Of a DNA stretch of 64,000 bases, positions 1-7,657 are shown in pieces (within the stretch, counting starts at the first letter, position 1; each line of letters starts with the position of its first letter). A model generated the notes under the pieces. The model saw only the letters and a program-made list of their open reading frames with translations. It was not told where the DNA came from and searched no databases. The position numbers and the translations under genes are program-made. Location: positions 1,984,001 to 2,048,000 of the forward strand of contig OY969779.1 in NCBI GenBank assembly GCA_963703015.1, in the 5' to 3' direction. The DNA comes from Methanobacterium_B sp963703015. Lineage in GTDB: Archaea > Methanobacteriota > Methanobacteria > Methanobacteriales > Methanobacteriaceae.

Positions 1-243
1 GGATACAAATTGAAGAAGGAATCATTAAATCCCACAGTTGTGACTGATGATTATTCAATGCAGAACGTTCTCAAAATTATAGGAATTCCATACAGGAGCG
101 TGCTGACCAAGGGTATCAACGAGGTATATGGTTGGATCAAGGTCTGCAAGGGATGTAAAACAAAATACCCTCCAGAATATGAATCAGATGAATGTGAAAT
201 ATGTGGAACCCGCATCATCAAAAAACGAATCAAAAATCCATGA
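1..243 (+). CDS. small zinc-ribbon protein, possibly 5'-truncated
   Basis: The reading frame is open to the left edge of the window, and the first possible start inside it is a TTG at base 10, giving 77 residues. The C-terminal half carries two CxxC-type pairs (CKGC around residue 47 and CEIC around 62) spaced like a single zinc ribbon, followed by a basic tail. I do not recognise the family. It is separated from the next small zinc-ribbon gene by about 90 AT-rich bases. Because the true start may lie outside the window, the length is a minimum. A zinc-binding nucleic-acid or protein-interaction role would be inference only. Confidence 0.6.
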   Translation, partial: GYKLKKESLNPTVVTDDYSMQNVLKIIGIPYRSVLTKGINEVYGWIKVCKGCKTKYPPEYESDECEICGTRIIKKRIKNP

Positions 244-330
244 GAATACTCCGGTTATTCTCAAGATAAAAGTACTATTAATAATGATTTTTTCTATAGC
301 GTAAAAAAATAATCTTAATTTAAATAGGGC

Positions 331-750
331 ATGTTTATGAGATGTAGTGAATGTGGTGTAGAAAATGTTGAAAGTGCACAATTTTGTGAAAATTGTGGTA
401 GTAAATTGAGCAAATCAACATCCAGAAATAAAAAAAGAGTGCCTAAACATATTAAAAAAATATTCTATGCAGGATACGTAGCAACATTTTTATTGGCCCT
501 AAATTTTTTCTTTACTGTTATAAATCGCCATCGAACTGGAATTTTTGGCAATATTAATTTAATAATCCTAATTTTTGGCATTATAGTGTCACTTTATTAT
601 TTCATCCAGTATAACCGGATTAAAGATGAAATAAATAGAAGTCCAAATGTAAATTGCAACATGATGATTAAAAATGAAGCTTTTCTGATATTAATTATAT
701 TATTGTCAATAATATTTCAGAATTTCTTAAGACATTTGATTAAGTTTTAA
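331..750 (+). CDS. zinc-ribbon domain membrane protein
   Basis: 139 residues. The N-terminus has a classic small zinc ribbon with two CxxC knuckles (CSEC near residue 5, CENC near 19), then a basic stretch (about 28-42), then three hydrophobic segments (about 45-65, 75-95 and 115-133) that should span the membrane. This architecture, a cytoplasmic zinc ribbon plus a few helices, is common in archaea and has no assigned function. The start could be the ATG at 331 or the in-frame ATG at 337; no strong ribosome site separates them. It appears monocistronic, with about 190 non-coding bases before the mmp operon. Confidence 0.65.
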   Translation: MFMRCSECGVENVESAQFCENCGSKLSKSTSRNKKRVPKHIKKIFYAGYVATFLLALNFFFTVINRHRTGIFGNINLIILIFGIIVSLYYFIQYNRIKDEINRSPNVNCNMMIKNEAFLILIILLSIIFQNFLRHLIKF

Positions 751-869
751 GCTAAATCAGATTTAAAAGGGAGTTGCTATAAAAAATGGGGATATATTCA
801 CAATAATTTTATTTTGTCCTAATTTTATTTTTGTGAATTTTGGAAAATCTGATGCAAAAAATTAATAGA

Positions 870-877
870 GTTAATAT
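870..877 (+). promoter_or_regulatory. candidate TATA box of the mmp operon
   Basis: TTAATATA lies 60-65 bases upstream of the first gene of the nine-gene mmp operon. It would place transcription start near base 900, leaving a leader of about 35-40 bases with an AAGGA ribosome site. This is the best TATA-like element between 751 and 937, but the whole interval is AT-rich, so the call is tentative. Confidence 0.35.
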
Positions 878-937
878 ACAATTTAACCTTAATTTGGTAT
901 TAATAAAAAATTACTAAGTAAGGAAAATGATCGATAG

Positions 938-2068
938 ATGATGAAAATCGGAGTGGTTGTTCACGGGCCCCAGATTGTTGATACAGGATATGCAGTTGAG
1001 ATACTGAAACTTCTGGAAAACTATGGGGAAGTTAACGCAATACTTGGCGGGACCATGGGCAGAACTGCTGTTATTGATGCTGAACTTGAAGATAAGATTG
1101 ACATTGGTCAAAAACTTCTTCCAAGCCAGTCTATAGAGAACCTTTCAAAAACTTCAGATGTAGTGGTGCTAATTAACTATGGAAAGTCCAGTGTAACTGG
1201 ACACGCATTTGGATACAAGGTATTTAATAGATGTGCTGTTAATCCAAACCTTTTACAGATAGAAAGACCTGGAGAAAAGGATGGAACAGTCATACCATGG
1301 AACAATGATCTTGTTGGTCTTGGAGAAAATATTGCCCAAGATCTTAATCTAGAACTAACTGATCCTTCACTCATAACAGATAAAATGGAATTAAGTGGAG
1401 TTGGAGCATTCAAATCAGGTAATATAGTACACAGAAAGGTAGCGGGAGTTTCTCCAGATGAAAATATTCTTTTAAACGGTATCGTGGTTGGGAGATCAAC
1501 ATCTGAAAATGTTATACTGGTTGCAGAGGATGGAATCCTCACACAGATCCTTGGGGGCATAATAAAAAATCATGGAGTTGAAAAGCTTGGAAAAATCGAT
1601 CTTGAAGATGCAGTGGTTAAAACTGGCCTACTAAGAAGGTCTAAGGTTAAACCAAGGATAATTAAATCTAAACAAAATGCCGAAAAAAGAAATTCTTCTA
1701 AACTCAATATATCATATTTAAGCCATGCTGCAGAGGACATATACAAATTAAAAGATTCAGATCTTGTGGTGACAGTTGGAGATGATACCACGCTGGTTGC
1801 AGCAGATATTCTCTACAGATTCAACGTTCCAATTATAGGTATAACAGATGGGGATCTTGACCGTGTGGTTGAGGAGGGTTTTAAACCAGTTGGATCTATG
1901 ATTATCGAATTAGACAGTGGTTGGGATGATATTATAGGTGAAAAAATCTTTTTAGAACTGTTTAATGGCAAACAGACCATGGAAATAGAAAATATAGAAA
2001 ATTTTAAAAGTAAAATAATACAGATTATTAGCAATACCACCAGTAAATATAATTTAAAACATAATTAA
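938..2068 (+). CDS. DUF2117 family protein, first gene of mmp operon
   Basis: 376 residues, matching from memory the archaeal family DUF2117, which is largely confined to methanogens and has no proven function. The N-terminus (VVVHGPQIVDTG) starts an alpha/beta domain with a later glycine-rich stretch. A C-terminal part (about 270-350) contains a VTVGDDTT motif and a GITDGDLD motif, suggesting an acidic metal- or nucleotide-binding domain. Starts at ATG 938 or 941, both behind an AAGGA site. It is 28 bases upstream of mmp2 and is therefore probably the promoter-proximal gene of the MCR-maturation operon. A role in that process is inferred from position only. Confidence 0.75.
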   Translation: MMKIGVVVHGPQIVDTGYAVEILKLLENYGEVNAILGGTMGRTAVIDAELEDKIDIGQKLLPSQSIENLSKTSDVVVLINYGKSSVTGHAFGYKVFNRCAVNPNLLQIERPGEKDGTVIPWNNDLVGLGENIAQDLNLELTDPSLITDKMELSGVGAFKSGNIVHRKVAGVSPDENILLNGIVVGRSTSENVILVAEDGILTQILGGIIKNHGVEKLGKIDLEDAVVKTGLLRRSKVKPRIIKSKQNAEKRNSSKLNISYLSHAAEDIYKLKDSDLVVTVGDDTTLVAADILYRFNVPIIGITDGDLDRVVEEGFKPVGSMIIELDSGWDDIIGEKIFLELFNGKQTMEIENIENFKSKIIQIISNTTSKYNLKHN

Positions 2069-2096
2069 GATTTAAAACCTTGAATGGGGTGGATAC

Positions 2097-3083
2097 TTGA
2101 ATTTAGATACTCTTGTTAATTCTATCAAAACCTACGAAGGAATTACGCGCAAAAATTTCATCAAAGGTGCAACCAAAATTTTGGATGACACCTACAACAT
2201 AGCAGGCAGAACAGCCCTTGGATTTGGGGATGATGCCTCGGCAATAGACATTGGAAATGACATTTATCTGTTAATGGCTGCAGACGGAATGTGGGGCCAG
2301 CTTATGGAAGGAAACCCTCGATGGGCAGGATACTGTTCTGTTCTTGTAAATGTCAACGACATAGCAGCAATGGGAGGTATTCCCATGGGCATGACAAACG
2401 TTATCTCAGTCACTGACCCAGAAATATGCAACGAGATCATGATCGGTATTAAAGAAGGTGTTAAGAAGTTTGGAGTGCCCATGGTTGGAGGACACCTACA
2501 TCCAGACACACCATACCTTGCATTGGATGTTGCAATAACCGGAATAGTGGGAAAGGAAGATATTATAACCAGTGCAGGTGCAGAGGTTGGAGATGTAGTG
2601 CTTGTTGCAATGGATCTTGATGGGCAACAACATCCTGACTTCAGACTTAACTGGGACACCACCACCCACAAAACAGCAGAACTTGTACAGGCACAGATAA
2701 TGGCCATGAACGAGCTGGGAAAGAAACATCTCTTAACCGCTGGGAAAGATGTAAGTAACCCTGGAATCATTGGAACCCTTGGAATGTTACTTGAAGCATC
2801 AGAAGTTGGAGCAACAATCGAACTTGAAAAAATTCCTAGAAATCCCTCTGTAGATTGGGATGAATGGCTCAAGGTCTATCCAGGATCAGGATTTGTTCTC
2901 ACAACCAAGGAAGAAAATGTAGAGGAATGCATTGAAATACTGGGAAAGGTTAGCATCACCACCCACGTAGCAGGCAGAGTGATAGAAGAAAAGTTACTCA
3001 ACTTAACACACCAAGGACAGGAAAGAACTGTTTTCGATTTTAACAAAGATATGATAATCGGAATTAAAGAGGAAATAATCTAA
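2097..3083 (+). CDS. mmp2: methanogenesis marker protein 2, AIR-synthase-like
   Basis: 328 residues. It belongs to the PurM/HypE/SelD/ThiL (AIR synthase-related) superfamily and matches methanogenesis marker protein 2 in length and motifs. The N-terminal half has GDDAS (about 44-48), DGMW (63-66) and the VNDIAAMGG signature (86-94) that forms the ATP/Mg site. GGHLHPD (131-137) resembles the second conserved glycine-rich element of the family. Family members bind ATP and activate acyl or amide groups; the substrate of Mmp2 is unknown. Start is TTG 2097 with GGGGTGGA just upstream. It lies 28 bases after DUF2117 and 22 bases before mmp3. Confidence 0.85.
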   Translation: MNLDTLVNSIKTYEGITRKNFIKGATKILDDTYNIAGRTALGFGDDASAIDIGNDIYLLMAADGMWGQLMEGNPRWAGYCSVLVNVNDIAAMGGIPMGMTNVISVTDPEICNEIMIGIKEGVKKFGVPMVGGHLHPDTPYLALDVAITGIVGKEDIITSAGAEVGDVVLVAMDLDGQQHPDFRLNWDTTTHKTAELVQAQIMAMNELGKKHLLTAGKDVSNPGIIGTLGMLLEASEVGATIELEKIPRNPSVDWDEWLKVYPGSGFVLTTKEENVEECIEILGKVSITTHVAGRVIEEKLLNLTHQGQERTVFDFNKDMIIGIKEEII

Positions 3084-3105
3084 AAAACCTAAGAGGAGAG
3101 TTATA

Positions 3106-4644
3106 ATGCGTGTAAAGGTTAATGGAGATGAATTCACACTTCCTGAGGGTTCAAATATCAAGGATGCCATTGAAGCTTCTGGATCGCCCTATTTAGATGG
3201 ATGCGTTTTGGGTGTAATAAAGGGAAAGGAAGAATTTGAAAAACACGTTAATAAATATAGTTTTAAAACCACCAAGGGCAGCATAATCATAGAACTCATC
3301 GAAGATTGTCCTGAAGTTCTTCTTAACACTTGGAAGAAGCATTACAGGGAATTTGAAGGTTTGAGAATAAGGTGGACAACTACCAACGAGGTCAGTTTAG
3401 GACCTATTGCAACAGAACTCACACCAACTAAGGATGAATACGAGTATTTGAGTTGGGATGTTATTTTAAGTCTTTCAGGATTTTCAGCCGAAGCCACACA
3501 CATAATATTCAGCAAAGAAAAACATAAAGGAGTTTATGGAGCACCTGAGGAAAATAGAGGTGTTTTTGCCAGGGTTGTTGGTGGAAAAAGGACAATAATG
3601 AAACTCACAGATGATGATGTGGTGAAGTCTGTTAAGCCAGTTTTAGAAAGGAAAAGCATTGTTCAAAGTGCGGCTGTCACCAAACTAGAAACATTAATTT
3701 CCGATGGAAACGAAATATTTACCTACGTACTAATGGAACCTGAAAAAAAATCACCGAGTTCAGTTGACCAGTTTTTTGCACTCACTGAAAGGGGAGAGCT
3801 TGATGTGGACTATGAATCCGAATCATTTTTAGGTTTTTACGGTTTACAGGGCCTGGAAAAAGATCCTGAGTACATTGATCAGCGAAGAAGGGGTACAGTA
3901 ACCCTCAGAAACAGTGGTAAAGGTGTTGGAAGAATATATGTCTACAGGGAAGATAGGGTATCTACACCAACCCATACAATTGTTGGTAAGGTAACCAAGG
4001 GAATTCAACTCATGGACATTGCAAACCAGGGAGATAGAATCACTGTAAAAACTGTTCCAGAGAGGATAATGACACTTGCAATGACCCAGAAGGAAGCAGG
4101 AGAATTTTTAGAATCCCATGGAATTAAACAGACAAGGGATGGATCAAGTGATGATGATGCTGTGGTTGTTAAGCAGGAACCTCAATTTACCATGGATATT
4201 ATCGGTAAAAAAGAAGCAATAACAACTGGTGTGCCTGAAGATGAAATGATATACATAGAACTCGACGAAGAAACTCCAAAATCTTCATGGTACTTCAAGA
4301 AAATCACAGGTTTGCTTGATTCTCCTGTAGGTTCGTTGAATGTGATGTTTGCATTCCCTGGAATGAAAGTTATGATGTTCAGGGGAAATTCAAAGGAATC
4401 CAAGGGACTCATACCAGAAAACAATCCTGAAAAATGTGTTAAAGCCGGTGAAATAGGAATAACCAACATGTCACGTAGGCAGATCGGTGTTGTGGGTGTC
4501 AGATTTGAAGATAACGATGAATTTGGACCTACTGGAGAACCGTTCCAAGGTACCAACATAATTGGAAGGGTAGTTAAGGGTCTAGAAAATCTTGAAAAAT
4601 TCAAGGAAGGAGAGACAGTTTATGTTGCAAGACGAAAGCTCTAA
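3106..4644 (+). CDS. mmp3: methanogenesis marker protein 3 (MCR activation complex subunit)
   Basis: 512 residues, the usual size of methanogenesis marker protein 3 (UPF0288). The N-terminal about 80 residues look like a ubiquitin/MoaD-like beta-grasp (VKVNGDEFTLPEGSNIKDAI). The rest is two related halves in which segments such as IVGKVTKGIQLMDIA and IIGRVVKGLENLEKF recur, reminiscent of a cyclophilin-type peptidyl-prolyl isomerase fold. Mmp3 has been found biochemically in the component A3a/McrC-containing complex that reductively activates methyl-coenzyme M reductase with ATP. The GAGGAG site before ATG 3106 is strong. The end overlaps mmp6 by 23 bases, so the two are translationally linked. 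Confidence 0.88.
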   Translation: MRVKVNGDEFTLPEGSNIKDAIEASGSPYLDGCVLGVIKGKEEFEKHVNKYSFKTTKGSIIIELIEDCPEVLLNTWKKHYREFEGLRIRWTTTNEVSLGPIATELTPTKDEYEYLSWDVILSLSGFSAEATHIIFSKEKHKGVYGAPEENRGVFARVVGGKRTIMKLTDDDVVKSVKPVLERKSIVQSAAVTKLETLISDGNEIFTYVLMEPEKKSPSSVDQFFALTERGELDVDYESESFLGFYGLQGLEKDPEYIDQRRRGTVTLRNSGKGVGRIYVYREDRVSTPTHTIVGKVTKGIQLMDIANQGDRITVKTVPERIMTLAMTQKEAGEFLESHGIKQTRDGSSDDDAVVVKQEPQFTMDIIGKKEAITTGVPEDEMIYIELDEETPKSSWYFKKITGLLDSPVGSLNVMFAFPGMKVMMFRGNSKESKGLIPENNPEKCVKAGEIGITNMSRRQIGVVGVRFEDNDEFGPTGEPFQGTNIIGRVVKGLENLEKFKEGETVYVARRKL

Positions 4645-5047
4645 GATCACTCGTATGATCATACTGGGACCATCTGCAAATATAAGTCAGACGGAACTAG
4701 TCAGAAAAATCCACATGATGGAACTTCCAATAACCATAAAATCCACATGTTACGGTGCAGTAATTAATGGGGAGGAATCTGCCGTTAACAAGGCAGTGGA
4801 ACAGGCTCGTAATTTGGATTACTGTAATATTTTTACCAAAGACAGGGGTTTTCCACCAGGAGATCCAAGGAGATGCAGGGCTAAAAGAGGAGGGGCCAGA
4901 GAAGGATTTCACCAACTTGAAAAGGAATTTGAACTTTTAGGTTTTGTAAGTGAAGCACTGGAACATCCACACAAAGTCAGCCTTAAAAAGCCCAAAAAAG
5001 TCCCTGTTGATACATTTAAAGAAGTTGTAAAGGAGTGTGAAAAATGA
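4622..5047 (+). CDS. mmp6: methanogenesis marker protein 6
   Basis: 141 residues if translation starts at ATG 4622, which has an AAGGAAGGAGAG ribosome site just upstream; an earlier in-frame start at 4592 has none. The protein matches methanogenesis marker 6: an N-terminal ferredoxin-like beta-alpha-beta region (about 12-60) and a conserved middle block GFPPGDPRRCRAKRGG (about 78-93) rich in arginine with one cysteine. The biochemical function is unknown; the gene is confined to MCR-containing archaea. It overlaps the end of mmp3 by 23 bases, and its stop overlaps the next start in an ATGA. Confidence 0.85.
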   Translation: MLQDESSKITRMIILGPSANISQTELVRKIHMMELPITIKSTCYGAVINGEESAVNKAVEQARNLDYCNIFTKDRGFPPGDPRRCRAKRGGAREGFHQLEKEFELLGFVSEALEHPHKVSLKKPKKVPVDTFKEVVKECEK

Positions 5048-5427
5048 ACCTTACAAATTCATCCACAGGGGAGGAAATTGTGCCAGTTGCAATGGCCATA
5101 CATGAACTTGTTAACAAACTTCCCATAACCATGCGTACCCAAAAATTTGGCGGAGTCAGAATAGAAGATGGAAAAGTTTTAGAAACAAATTATACCGGAC
5201 CAATTCTTGAAAAAGTATTAGAACAAGGTGAACTTTCCAATGAAACACCTCAAGATGGTCCTTACAAAGGAACTCCAGTTATTGTAGTTCCATTAATAGA
5301 AAATAATGAAGTTATAGCTGCAATAGGTGTTATAGATACAACCAAAGGAATTTATAGTGATATTATGGAGATGACTAGGCGACCTGAACAAACTGAACCT
5401 GATAATACAAGGGGGGAATTTTATTAA
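5044..5427 (+). CDS. DUF2111 family protein
   Basis: 127 residues, consistent with DUF2111, a methanogen-specific family often next to mmp5 and mmp6. The sequence reads as a single GAF/PAS-like or roadblock-like alpha/beta domain: IPVA-type opening helix, a G-G-V-R-I-E beta hairpin near 38-45, and an IVVPLIENNEVIAAIGVID segment near 79-98 that resembles the GAF core strand pair. No catalytic residues stand out. Start ATG 5044 overlaps the mmp6 stop by four bases. Its TAA stop lies inside the start of mmp5. A regulatory or sensory role would be inference from the fold alone. Confidence 0.75.
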   Translation: MNLTNSSTGEEIVPVAMAIHELVNKLPITMRTQKFGGVRIEDGKVLETNYTGPILEKVLEQGELSNETPQDGPYKGTPVIVVPLIENNEVIAAIGVIDTTKGIYSDIMEMTRRPEQTEPDNTRGEFY

Positions 5428-5878
5428 AATAGCAATATTCCCGCCTAATTCCCTAATACTGGCGGATCTTGTAGAAAGAAAGGGGCATGAAGCTCTTGTT
5501 CTTCAAAAAGAGATAAGAAAAAGGGTTACTGATGTGGAAATAGATTCACCACCACTCAACATAACAGAAGAAGAACCTATTAAGGGGCTTAAATATGCAG
5601 CAATTGAAGTGCCATCAGGAGTAAGGGGTAGAATGGCAATATTCGGTCCTTTGATAGAAGCAGCTGAGGCTGCTATTATTATGGAAGATGCACCATTTGG
5701 TTTTGGATGTATAGGATGTGCCAGAACCAACGAACTTTCCATGTTCTACTTAAGAAAGAGGGGAATTCCACTTTTAGAACTGCACTATCCAACCACCAAG
5801 GACGAAACAATGGAAGTTGTAAACAAAATCAACACATTTTTAGACAGTTTAGAACCGTTGGAGGATAAAAATGGTTAA
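5423..5878 (+). CDS. mmp5: methanogenesis marker protein 5, apparent ATT start
   Basis: 151 residues, matching methanogenesis marker 5. The family N-terminus (KIAIFPPNSLILADLVERKG) is encoded in frame well before the first ATG at 5534, so the ATG-only reading would lose about 37 conserved residues. The only initiator-like codon in the right place is ATT at 5423. It is preceded by a run of six G (5411-5416) and fused to the DUF2111 stop. A cysteine pair in GFGCIGCARTNE (about residues 94-105) is the notable candidate metal or redox site. Function is unknown. It overlaps mmp15 by eight bases. Confidence 0.82.
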   Translation: MKIAIFPPNSLILADLVERKGHEALVLQKEIRKRVTDVEIDSPPLNITEEEPIKGLKYAAIEVPSGVRGRMAIFGPLIEAAEAAIIMEDAPFGFGCIGCARTNELSMFYLRKRGIPLLELHYPTTKDETMEVVNKINTFLDSLEPLEDKNG

Positions 5879-7103
5879 AATAGCTCAAATTTCATGTGGA
5901 ACAGATTACAGTGGTGTTCAAAAGGAAATTGAAAAGGCTGCAGAAACCTTTGGAGCCGAGATCATTATTCCAGAAGCAGATCTTGATTACATAGACGAAG
6001 CCTACGAAAAATTTGGTTTCAATGCAGCAAGTACCGGAATCAGGCTCATGATAGCAAGGGCAACCTCAATTGTAGAGGGTAAAACAGATGCAGATGCTGT
6101 TTTTATAGCCACATGTTTCAGATGTGCAGAAGGTGCACTTGTAAGAAATGAAGTAAGAAGATTCATCCAGAACAACACCAACCTTCCAGTAGTAACCTAC
6201 TCATTCACAGAACGTACCAAGGCAGATGAACTCTTCATACGAATGGAAGCCCTATCAACCATTGTTGCAAGGAAAAGTCTTCTTGCACGTGAAAAGCAGG
6301 AAGGACTCACATTGGGTATAGATTCTGGTTCATCAACAACCAAAGCTGTTCTAATGGAGAACAACAAGGTAATAGGAACTGGATGGTTGCCAACAGGTGA
6401 TGTGCTTGAAACAGCCAACATAGCCACAAACCAAGCATTGGAAGGTCTTGATTACAAGTTGGATGATATTGAAGGTACTGGTGTCACAGGTTATGGAAGG
6501 CTTAGAATAGGACATCAGTTGAATGCACAGCTCATACAAGAAGAGTTAAGTGTCAATTCAAAGGGTGCTGTTTATCTTGCAGGGAAACAGAAGGGTGAAG
6601 CAACTGTTTTGGATATTGGTGGAATGGATAACAAGGTTATCACAGTCAACGATGGAATTCCAGACAACTTTACCATGGGCGGAATATGTGCAGGTGCATC
6701 TGGAAGGTTCCTTGAAATGACATCCCGAAGGTTAGGTGTTGATATAAGTGAGTTAGGTCCACTAGCACTCAAGGGAAATTATAAAAATGCAGCTTTAAAC
6801 AGTTACTGTATAGTTTTCGGTATACAAGATCTTGTAACATCCCTTGCAGCCGGAGGATCCAAAGAAGATGTGGCTGCAGCTGCCTGTTACTCTGTAGCTG
6901 AACAGGTTTATGAACAACAGCTCCAAGAAATTGATCTAAGGGAACCACTGATTCAGGTGGGTGGAACATCTCTGATTGGAGGCCTTGTGGAGGCTGTGGG
7001 CACAGTTCTTGGAGGAATTGAAGTTATTGTACCAGAATATTCCCAGTACATAGGAGCAGTTGGATCAGCACTTTTAGTATCTGGATTGGGAGCCAAGAAA
7101 TGA
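5871..7103 (+). CDS. mmp15: methanogenesis marker protein 15, BadF/HgdC-type ATPase
   Basis: 410 residues. An N-terminal domain of about 140 residues specific to marker 15 has C82 and C85 in TCFRC. It is followed by an ASKHA ATPase of the BadF/BcrA/HgdC family: phosphate-1 motif GIDSGSSTTK (149-158), phosphate-2 LDIGGMD (247-253) and a C-terminal adenosine motif GGTSLIGG. C273 and C313 are spaced 40 apart, like the two cysteines by which HgdC dimers hold a bridging [4Fe-4S] cluster. Family members drive ATP-dependent low-potential electron transfer ('archerases'), which suits activation of Ni(I) MCR or a corrinoid. That target is inferred. Overlaps mmp17 by four bases. Confidence 0.88.
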   Translation: MVKIAQISCGTDYSGVQKEIEKAAETFGAEIIIPEADLDYIDEAYEKFGFNAASTGIRLMIARATSIVEGKTDADAVFIATCFRCAEGALVRNEVRRFIQNNTNLPVVTYSFTERTKADELFIRMEALSTIVARKSLLAREKQEGLTLGIDSGSSTTKAVLMENNKVIGTGWLPTGDVLETANIATNQALEGLDYKLDDIEGTGVTGYGRLRIGHQLNAQLIQEELSVNSKGAVYLAGKQKGEATVLDIGGMDNKVITVNDGIPDNFTMGGICAGASGRFLEMTSRRLGVDISELGPLALKGNYKNAALNSYCIVFGIQDLVTSLAAGGSKEDVAAAACYSVAEQVYEQQLQEIDLREPLIQVGGTSLIGGLVEAVGTVLGGIEVIVPEYSQYIGAVGSALLVSGLGAKK

Positions 7104-7657
7104 AGGTGGAATGCTACGATCAAAACGGTGCTGAAGTATATGAAATGATTGTGAAACACATACTTCAGGAGGTACAAGTATCCCGTTCAATTGGAGACCT
7201 GAGAGTTTACGTGGATCCAAGGGAACCCCTGTTTATCATTGTGGTTAAACTTGAAAATGCATCCCCTCCAATTCTCATAGAAGACATGGCCGAACTTGAG
7301 TACAACAAGTCAGGCAACGAAATGTTCATTAAGATCAACGATGAAAACTACCTACCTGATCTCCTAAAAAAACTATGGGAAACTGAGGGAAGAAATAAGG
7401 TACACCAACCCAACAGATTCGAGGTTATTGTGGACGATCCTAAAACAGAAATCCCAGGAATGATTGTCCTGGACCCCAGAGACGATCTTAAACAGAAGAT
7501 CTACGATGCAATCTTCAGAATAATACCCGAAGGATTCAGGGTCATAGATCACAGATCAGAAGGAAATATAATTGCATTAACATGTACCGATGAAATGATG
7601 AAGGATGAATGGATTAAAAAAACTGAGGAAATTGTAGCGGAGGTTAAAAATGAATGA
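7100..7657 (+). CDS. mmp17: methanogenesis marker protein 17 (MCR activation complex subunit)
   Basis: 185 residues, matching marker protein 17. It reads as two related alpha/beta halves: roughly 1-85 and 95-185 each have a VEVxxxD...I-type strand, and the second carries the VLDPRDDLKQKIYDAIFRI helix. No cysteines or obvious catalytic residues are present, so it is probably a structural or adaptor subunit. Mmp17 co-purifies with McrC, Mmp3 and Mmp7 in the ATP-dependent MCR activation complex. Its start overlaps the mmp15 stop (ATGA), and its stop overlaps the start of the nifB-like gene by eight bases, so synthesis of all three is likely coupled. Confidence 0.85.
   Translation: MKVECYDQNGAEVYEMIVKHILQEVQVSRSIGDLRVYVDPREPLFIIVVKLENASPPILIEDMAELEYNKSGNEMFIKINDENYLPDLLKKLWETEGRNKVHQPNRFEVIVDDPKTEIPGMIVLDPRDDLKQKIYDAIFRIIPEGFRVIDHRSEGNIIALTCTDEMMKDEWIKKTEEIVAEVKNE

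Noticed and set aside
2264..2872. A 202-codon reverse-strand open frame inside mmp2
   Set aside because: It lies entirely within the well-supported mmp2 gene, has a low-complexity S/P/I/T-rich product, no ribosome site and no recognisable domain. It is a codon-bias shadow.
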